33,584 nucleotides of DNA. It comes from Gammaproteobacteria bacterium. GTDB taxonomy: Bacteria > Pseudomonadota > Gammaproteobacteria > UBA4575. Shown here piece by piece: positions 31,190 through 33,584 of the stretch. The first letter of the stretch is position 1, and each line of letters opens with the position of its first letter. The stretch is taken from positions 1 through 33,584 of the forward strand of contig JANQKJ010000272.1 in the NCBI GenBank assembly GCA_028281205.1. Direction: 5' to 3'. A program made the position numbers and the translations under genes. The notes beneath the pieces are model-generated. The model worked only from the letters and a program-made list of their open reading frames with translations, did no database searches and was not told where the DNA came from.

Positions 31190-32002
31190 ATGAGCATTGT
31201 TGATATCCCTTACGCCGCCCCTAAAGCAATTCTTTTCGACTGGCATGCTACTTTAGTTGATACACATGACGCGATGTATCACGCGGTTGATGATGTATTG
31301 CCTAAATTAAAAGAACTAAATGTAATTGACCGTATGGTGAAGACAGAAGATAGCAAAACTCTAGAAGACGCTAAACTGGTTAAGTACATTAGAGAAAATA
31401 GTAAACTTCATCCTAAAGTGAAAGCGGCGCGTAAAGTATCGCGTACTGATATTTTTCAGGTGCTGTTTGGGAATGATGAAGAGGCTAAGCGAATTGTACA
31501 CGAAGCCTTTGATGATGCCTATCGGACTCACTATGGCAATGTGCATCCATTTGAAGATGACGTGGAGAAGATGTTGCAAGACCTACGTCAGTTAAATATA
31601 AAAGTGGGTGCTTTAACTAATCGTAACCGTGAATTTATGATGCATGAAGTCAATGCTGTTGGTGACGGAGGATGGGAACACTATTTTGATACCATTGTGT
31701 GTGGTGATGATGTACCAAGGCGTAAGCCAGCACCGGACCAAATTATACATGCCATCAATGAACTTGAAGAAGAATTGAATTTAAGTTGTTGGTATGTTGG
31801 CGATAGCACAACAGATGTAATTGCGGCCAAAGAAGCAGGTATCACTTCAATCTATTATAACGGTGCAGACTGGAGTCAGGAATGGCTGGATAAAATATTT
31901 CCGGGTACAGTAGACCATCCGCATCGACCAGAAGTAGTGGTAGATAATTTTAAAGAATTAATGCGTTTGGTAAGACTCGAAACCTTCGCTATTTCTGAGT
32001 AA
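31190..32002 (+). CDS. HAD-superfamily hydrolase with unusual DWH catalytic motif
   Basis: A 270-residue HAD-type phosphatase/hydrolase. Motif I is FDWHATLVD: the nucleophile D17 is kept, but the general acid, usually two positions later as D, is H19. Motif II is ALTNRN, motif III the lysine in RRKPAPD, and motif IV VGDSTTDVIAAKEAG (about 201-215). The large cap between motifs I and II suggests a HAD-IA-like protein. Phosphonatases also replace the second Asp (by Ala), so a non-phosphatase reaction is possible. The substrate is unknown. It lies tail to tail with the photolyase gene, four bases between the stops. Confidence 0.88.
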   Translation: MSIVDIPYAAPKAILFDWHATLVDTHDAMYHAVDDVLPKLKELNVIDRMVKTEDSKTLEDAKLVKYIRENSKLHPKVKAARKVSRTDIFQVLFGNDEEAKRIVHEAFDDAYRTHYGNVHPFEDDVEKMLQDLRQLNIKVGALTNRNREFMMHEVNAVGDGGWEHYFDTIVCGDDVPRRKPAPDQIIHAINELEEELNLSCWYVGDSTTDVIAAKEAGITSIYYNGADWSQEWLDKIFPGTVDHPHRPEVVVDNFKELMRLVRLETFAISE

Positions 32003-32006
32003 CACT

Positions 32007-33443
32007 TTAAACCAGTACCGCTTTTAACTCTTGGTATGCTTCTAATGCACGGTCTCTTGCTTTACTGTGATCAACAATAGGTTGGGGATAATCTTTGCCC
32101 ATAGTAATGCCAGCTGAGGACAGTACCTCATCAGGTGCCAACCAGGGTGAATGAATATATTTCTTTGGTAAGCTTTTAAGTTCAGGTATCCAAGTACGAA
32201 CGTAATCGCCTTGGGGATCAAACTTTTCACCTTGCAGCACAGGGTTGAATACTCTGAAGTAGGGCGCGGCATCGGCACCGCAACCTGCAACCCATTGCCA
32301 GCCAGCAGCATTGTTAGCCAGATTAGCATCAACCAGAGTGTCCCAAAACCATTTTTCGCCTTGTTGCCAGGGAATTAACAAGTCTTTAATTAAGAATGAT
32401 GCGACAATCATTCTTACTCTATTATGCATCCAGCCTGTTTTCCATAATTCACGCATGCCAGCATCTACAATCGGATAACCAGTTTGTCCCTGTTGCCATT
32501 TTTGTAGGGCTTTTTTATTGGGTTTCCACGGGAACTTGTCAAACTCGGGTCTAAAAGGCTTGTCAGGAAAATCTGGCCAGTGTACTAATAAGTGATATGA
32601 AAAATCTCTCCAAATTAACTGGCGCAAATATGCTTCTCCGCTGTCAGGAATATTGTGTTGATAGTTCTTAATTGTGGTCCAAACTTGCCTTGGACTGATT
32701 TCGCCAAAATGTAAATGTGCAGATAGTCTTGAAGTGCCTGTCACATCAGGTCGGTTACGAAGTATTGAATATTTTGATCCTGCATGTGTAATAAATTCAC
32801 TCAAATGTTGATGAGCACCATTTTCTCCAGGTAACCAATAATCATTAAACTGATGTGCCCAATTGGGTTGTTTAGGGAGTAGTTTCCAGTCGTTGAGTAA
32901 ATCACTGCTAATCTTTTTTTTGTATACCGCTAATGACTCAGGAGGGCTGATGGGTTGTGATGGTGAACCAGCTTTTAAGCACGATTTGTAGAAAGGTGTG
33001 AAAACTTTATAAGGCTGATCGTTACCAGTTCGTATATCTTCAGGCTCATGCAATAAGTAACCTTTAAAACGCTTGACTTCAATTTGATCACAAAACCGGT
33101 CATGAACTTGTTTTTCTAGACGACTTGCATAAGGTTCATACTGGCGCGTGAAATATAAACTATCTGCCCCTGTTTCATTGATAATATTATCCAACTCTTC
33201 TATGGCATTGCCTTTGCGTAAAATTAATCTACCACCTAATTCACTGATTGAATGACTAAATTCATTTAAACTGTGGTGTAGCCACCAACGACTGGCAGAC
33301 CCTATCGCCCATTTATCTCTAGGGTTTTGGTCGAGTATATAGACAGTTATGATAGGTCTGTCTGTTTTTACCGCAGCAGATAACGTAGGATTATCATGTA
33401 TTCTAAGGTCTTGTCGGAGCCAGTAAATTAATGGATTTTGCAT
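32007..33443 (-). CDS. phrB: Deoxyribodipyrimidine photolyase (class I)
   Basis: Light-driven repair of cyclobutane pyrimidine dimers. The 478 residues begin with the photolyase N-terminal domain (IYWLRQDLRIHDNPTLSAAV). The C-terminal FAD-binding domain contains the family's most conserved stretch: TGYPIVDAGMRELWKTGWMHNRVRM, then DANLANNAAGWQWVAGCGADAAPYFRVFNP. The length is that of E. coli PhrB (472). A cryptochrome assignment is less likely because the active-site region is of the CPD photolyase type, but I did not verify every substrate-contact residue. It is unrelated to the nitrate genes and appears monocistronic. Confidence 0.95.
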   Translation of the reverse strand: MQNPLIYWLRQDLRIHDNPTLSAAVKTDRPIITVYILDQNPRDKWAIGSASRWWLHHSLNEFSHSISELGGRLILRKGNAIEELDNIINETGADSLYFTRQYEPYASRLEKQVHDRFCDQIEVKRFKGYLLHEPEDIRTGNDQPYKVFTPFYKSCLKAGSPSQPISPPESLAVYKKKISSDLLNDWKLLPKQPNWAHQFNDYWLPGENGAHQHLSEFITHAGSKYSILRNRPDVTGTSRLSAHLHFGEISPRQVWTTIKNYQHNIPDSGEAYLRQLIWRDFSYHLLVHWPDFPDKPFRPEFDKFPWKPNKKALQKWQQGQTGYPIVDAGMRELWKTGWMHNRVRMIVASFLIKDLLIPWQQGEKWFWDTLVDANLANNAAGWQWVAGCGADAAPYFRVFNPVLQGEKFDPQGDYVRTWIPELKSLPKKYIHSPWLAPDEVLSSAGITMGKDYPQPIVDHSKARDRALEAYQELKAVLV

Positions 33444-33570
33444 GACTTATTTTAGTTAGATGAGAATCTATATGGCATTCGCTTTCTGCGATATAGTATA
33501 AAGATCTCATGGATAATCACACAGTTTCTGTACAGGACGTATCTAAACTTATATAGGTAGGATCAGTTAA

Positions 33571-33584
33571 ATGTCGAGTTGCTG
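33571..33584 (+). CDS. Possible start of a gene cut by the window edge
   Basis: An ATG at 33571 preceded by AGGA eight bases upstream opens a frame (Met-Ser-Ser-Cys) that runs off the window. The upstream 33490-33510 segment is AT-rich and could hold a promoter divergent from the photolyase gene. Only four codons are visible, so this is tentative. Confidence 0.3.

Noticed and set aside
1..33584. tRNA genes, CRISPR arrays, insertion sequences, prophage
   Set aside because: No cloverleaf, spaced repeat array, transposase or phage gene was recognised on either strand.

Overview
The window looks like a stretch of chromosome from an AT-rich, motile, Gram-negative bacterium, most probably a gammaproteobacterium. 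This is inferred from the cheY-cheA-cheW-cheD-cheB-cheR set, an outer-membrane barrel, c-type cytochromes, NirBD, sigma54-type promoters and a class I photolyase. I cannot name a genus. No tRNA, rRNA, CRISPR array, insertion sequence or phage gene was seen.

Layout. (1) 1-9259, + strand: a chemotaxis operon. It runs from a chemoreceptor with a NIT-like (nitrate/nitrite-sensing family) sensory domain, cut by the left window edge, through cheY, cheA, cheW, a small STAS protein, a small helical protein with a CheZ-like motif, cheD, cheB and cheR. (2) 9357-10061, +: an exported peroxiredoxin-like protein. (3) 16377-10103, - strand: an unusual redox operon made of an outer-membrane porin, a NirB-like flavoprotein fused to a [2Fe-2S] domain and a di-heme b-type membrane domain, an 11-heme cytochrome c, a one-heme DUF3365/Tll0287-type protein, a small cytochrome c and a single-domain globin. 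(4) 16855-30076, +: nitrate assimilation. It holds a NasT-type ANTAR antiterminator, a Tat-exported NrtA-like protein, nirB, Rieske-type nirD, cytoplasmic nasA, a DmsB-DmsC fusion, a small membrane protein, then a second NrtA with NrtB permease and ATPase. (5) 30230-33584: two small uncharacterised genes on the - strand (one resembling sigma70 region 4), a HAD hydrolase, a photolyase and possibly the start of another gene.

The strongest new signal is regulatory. Three leaders (porin, first nrtA, second nrtA) share one architecture: a sigma54-like -24/-12 promoter, then a hairpin with a hexaloop of the form AA.GA., then a second hairpin with a GAC/GTC stem and hexaloop, whose 3' side overlaps the 5' arm of an intrinsic terminator. 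This is the known target architecture for ANTAR RNA-binding antiterminators, and a NasT-like ANTAR gene lies between two of the leaders. GGTGCA/TGCAC half-sites, possibly NtrC enhancers, lie upstream of all three promoters. The inference is that the porin/NirB-like/multiheme-cytochrome operon belongs to the same nitrogen-limited, nitrate/nitrite-induced regulon as nitrate uptake and reduction. That makes it a candidate undescribed envelope electron-transfer module of nitrate/nitrite/NO metabolism. No separate NasS sensor is visible, but the first nrtA has a strong internal ribosome-binding site before an in-frame ATG just after its Tat signal. One gene could therefore make both a periplasmic binding protein and a cytoplasmic NasS-like sensor.
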